Shown: one piece after another, positions 62,195-64,000 of the stretch
How positions within the stretch are numbered: position 1 is the stretch's first letter
Layout of the letters: every line of letters starts with the position of its first letter
Assembly (NCBI RefSeq): GCF_009363155.1
Contig: NZ_CP045302.1
Location: 3,269,001-3,333,000, forward strand
Reading direction: 5' to 3'
From: Azotobacter salinestris
GTDB taxonomy: Bacteria > Pseudomonadota > Gammaproteobacteria > Pseudomonadales > Pseudomonadaceae
Length of the DNA stretch: 64,000 bases
Made by a program: the position numbers and the translations under genes
Notes under the pieces: generated by a model
Told to the model about the DNA's origin: nothing
Database searches by the model: none
Seen by the model: the letters and a program-made list of their open reading frames with translations, nothing else

Positions 62195-62747
62195 GATTCC
62201 TGCACCAAACTGAGCGTATTGCGATTAACGGTGCATCGTCCCGGTGCGCTGCCTGGGCGCCTGCCCGCAAGGCAGCCTGGCTGCACCGCCGGGAGACATT
62301 TTCGAGCCCCGCCAGGGGGCATGGGCCGAGGGAAATGGCCCGGCAGCCAGGCGCAGCCTGGTGCTGCTGCAACGGGCCGGGCTGGTGCGGACTGTTGGTG
62401 AACTGCTTCGCAAAGGGGCGGGCCTCGGAGCCCGTGCCCGATTCGAAGCCACCGATGCGCTTCGACCGTCGCGGCGAAGCGGCCGAAGCCTGACGGGGCA
62501 CCCGGGCGGATTCCGATGGACGGTAGCCAGGCCCGGCGGAAATGCCCGTCTCTTGCGCCGGGCGCCTGTGCTTTCGGCCGCCAGGCATCGTCGGCATGCC
62601 GTGCGTCGGACTGGAAGGCGCTCCGTGCGGCTGCGAGCCGGTCCGCCCATGGCCCGGCAGCATTGAACCGGCCAGCCCGTCGGCCAGTCGTACCTGATGA
62701 AAGGCATCGAACACGAAGCATTCGCCGCGATTCGAGGACCGATCCGC

Positions 62748-64000
62748 ATGCACGAGCCGTCAGCGACGCCCTGGTGGAAAAGTGCCGTCATCTATCAGGT
62801 CTATCCGCGTTCCTTCGCCGACGGCAATGGCGACGGCATCGGCGATCTGCCGGGCCTGATCGGTCGCCTCGACTACCTGCAGCGGCTCGGCGTCGACGCC
62901 CTCTGGCTGTCGCCGATCTATCGCTCGCCGATGGCCGATGCCGGCTACGACATCAGCGACCATCGCGCGGTCGACCCGCTGTTCGGCCGCCTCGAGGATG
63001 TCGACCGCCTGCTCGCCGAGGCCCATGGGCGCGGTCTGCGCGTGCTGCTGGATTTCGTGCCCAACCACACCTCCGACCGGCACCCCTGGTTCGTCGAGTC
63101 GCGCGCCTCGAGGACGAGCCCCCAGCGCGACTGGTACCTCTGGCGCGACCAGCCGAACAACTGGCGCGCGGCGATCGGCGGCGGCAGCGCCTGGACCTGG
63201 GACGAGGGCAGCCAGCAGTACTACCTGCATTTCTTCCTGCCGCAGCAGCCGGACCTGAACTGGCACAACCCGCAGGTGGTCGAGGCGATGCACGGGGTGC
63301 TGCGCTTCTGGCTGGAGCGCGGCGTCGACGGCTTCCGCATCGACGTGGCCCACTGCATCGGCAAGGACCCGCGCTTCGCCGACGACCCGCGCTGCCTGGC
63401 TGGCGAAGTGATGGCGCACATCAACGACCAGCCCTACAGTCACGAACTGCTGCGCGGCCTGCGCCGTCTGGTGGACGGCTATCCCGGCGAGCGGGTACTG
63501 GTCGGCGAAGTCAACATCCGCTCCACCGCGCGGATCGTCGAGTACTACGGCGCCGGCGACGAGCTGCACATGGCGTTCAATTTCCTGCCGCTGGACGCCC
63601 TCTGGGACGCGGTGACCTTCCGCCTGTGCATCCGCGAGGTCGAGGTCCTGCTGGGCGCGGCCCGCTCCTGGCCGACCTGGGTGCTGTCCAACCACGACAG
63701 CAGCCGCCACCGCAGCCGCTACGGCGGTTCGCTGCGCCGTGCGCGCGCAGCGGCGGTGCTGCTGCTGACGCTGCGCGGCACGCCCTTCGTCTACCAGGGC
63801 GAGGAGCTGGGGCTGGAGGACGTGCAGGTCACGCCGCAGACCCGGGTCGATCCCGGCGGCCGCGACGGCAGCCGCGCGCCGCTGCCCTGGCTGCGCGAGC
63901 CGCCGCACGGCTGGAGCGGCGCCAGGCCCTGGCTGCCGTTTCCGCCGGATGCCGCAGCGCTGTCCGTCGAGGCGCAGGAGGCGTCGGAGCATTCGACGCT
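62748..64000 (+). CDS. GH13 alpha-glucosidase/oligo-1,6-glucosidase-like enzyme (3'-truncated by window)
   Basis: At least 417 residues of a family 13 glycoside hydrolase are visible before the window ends. It starts MHEPSATPWWKSAVIYQVYPRSFADGNGDGIGDLPGLIGRLDYLQRLGVDALWLSPIYRSPMADAGYDISD, with the usual region I DFVPNHTSD, region II GFRIDVAH (nucleophile Asp199), region III VGEVN (acid Glu254) and region IV SNHD (Asp317). The wording fits bacterial alpha-glucosidases or trehalose-6-phosphate/oligo-glucosidases; the exact substrate is undetermined. The ATG at 62748 follows GAGGA; an in-frame ATG at 62697 has no ribosome-binding site. It is divergent from the porin gene. Confidence 0.92.
   Translation, partial: MHEPSATPWWKSAVIYQVYPRSFADGNGDGIGDLPGLIGRLDYLQRLGVDALWLSPIYRSPMADAGYDISDHRAVDPLFGRLEDVDRLLAEAHGRGLRVLLDFVPNHTSDRHPWFVESRASRTSPQRDWYLWRDQPNNWRAAIGGGSAWTWDEGSQQYYLHFFLPQQPDLNWHNPQVVEAMHGVLRFWLERGVDGFRIDVAHCIGKDPRFADDPRCLAGEVMAHINDQPYSHELLRGLRRLVDGYPGERVLVGEVNIRSTARIVEYYGAGDELHMAFNFLPLDALWDAVTFRLCIREVEVLLGAARSWPTWVLSNHDSSRHRSRYGGSLRRARAAAVLLLTLRGTPFVYQGEELGLEDVQVTPQTRVDPGGRDGSRAPLPWLREPPHGWSGARPWLPFPPDAAALSVEAQEASEHST

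Larger units (their letters stand above)
62055..62747. other. Divergent intergenic region, 693 bases
   Basis: The left 200 bases hold the porin's sigma-54 promoter (62131-62147), a long palindrome (62161-62194) and two dyad half-sites (TGCACC at 62201-62206, GGTGCA at 62230-62235). The right 500 bases show only GC-rich ORFs without recognisable domains and lacking good starts, which I do not annotate. The promoter of the GH13 gene should be here but was not recognised. Confidence 0.5.

Noticed and set aside
62244-62666. A 140-codon ORF in the porin/GH13 gap
   Set aside because: Arg/Gly/Ala-rich text with no ribosome-binding site or domain.

Overview
The window is GC-rich gamma-proteobacterial chromosomal DNA, best matched to the Pseudomonadaceae. 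I favour an Azotobacter-like diazotroph, but this is inference. The core gene order is the Pseudomonas one: rpsU-dnaG-rpoD next to tsaD-plsY-folB-folK; cca, spoVR-yeaH-prkA, glpE-apaH-apaG-rsmA-pdxA-surA-lptD facing amgK-murU-djlA; then rpe-gph and trpE. Pointers to Azotobacter are a CooA-like CO sensor beside rpoD, a broken NifA/VnfA/AnfA-type sigma-54 activator, group II intron debris, and good sigma-54 promoter matches. No CRISPR array, prophage or intact insertion sequence was seen.

Region 1 (1-7650): the glycine cleavage genes gcvT (cut by the window edge), gcvH and gcvP, then a nitroreductase and three small exported proteins (DUF4440-like, PepSY, DUF2780). Region 2 (7696-11640): a ferric-citrate type FecI-FecR-FecA surface-signalling system with a Fur box and a hairpin-bearing fecR/fecA junction, without fecBCDE transport genes. 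Region 3 (about 11990-21240): an accessory block that looks like a stress and carbohydrate island. It holds a decayed sigma-54 activator, a GH15 glucoamylase/trehalase-like enzyme, a decayed OB-fold gene, DUF421 and DUF2254 membrane proteins, a membrane-anchored SDR, manganese catalase, a CinA/PncC-like protein and a sorbosone-dehydrogenase-like lipoprotein. A lemA-TPM-TPM operon, a tRNA with CAU anticodon, a Cys-rich small protein and the CooA-like regulator follow.

Region 4 (24841-32205): the macromolecular synthesis operon with clear terminators, diverging from tsaD, then plsY, folB and folK. Region 5 (31825-36740): a sulfide/persulfide oxidation operon transcribed as ETHE1-type dioxygenase, DUF442-SQR fusion, SulP transporter and rhodanese, with overlapping genes and an AT-rich promoter. 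It sits between folK and cca, like an insertion into the core order.

Region 6 (36863-55109): core housekeeping. The prkA-yeaH-spoVR operon has a near-consensus sigma-54 promoter, matching the nitrogen and starvation control known for enterobacterial yeaGH. Region 7 (53829-60506): gabT, rpe-gph, an inserted divergent LysR/NAD(P)H-quinone-reductase pair with a perfect palindromic operator, a relic group II intron domain V, and trpE. Region 8 (60526-64000): a REP-like repeat cluster, a GNAT acetyltransferase, a TIGR02001 putative porin with a sigma-54 promoter and a long palindrome upstream, and the 5' part of a GH13 alpha-glucosidase that runs off the window.

Most of the window is well-understood biology. 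The least explained items are the CooA homologue without CO-dehydrogenase genes, the sigma-54 promoters, the accessory stress block with its two gene relics, and the sulfide operon with its fused phosphatase-like/SQR protein. Family assignments come from motif recognition by eye, not from database searches.
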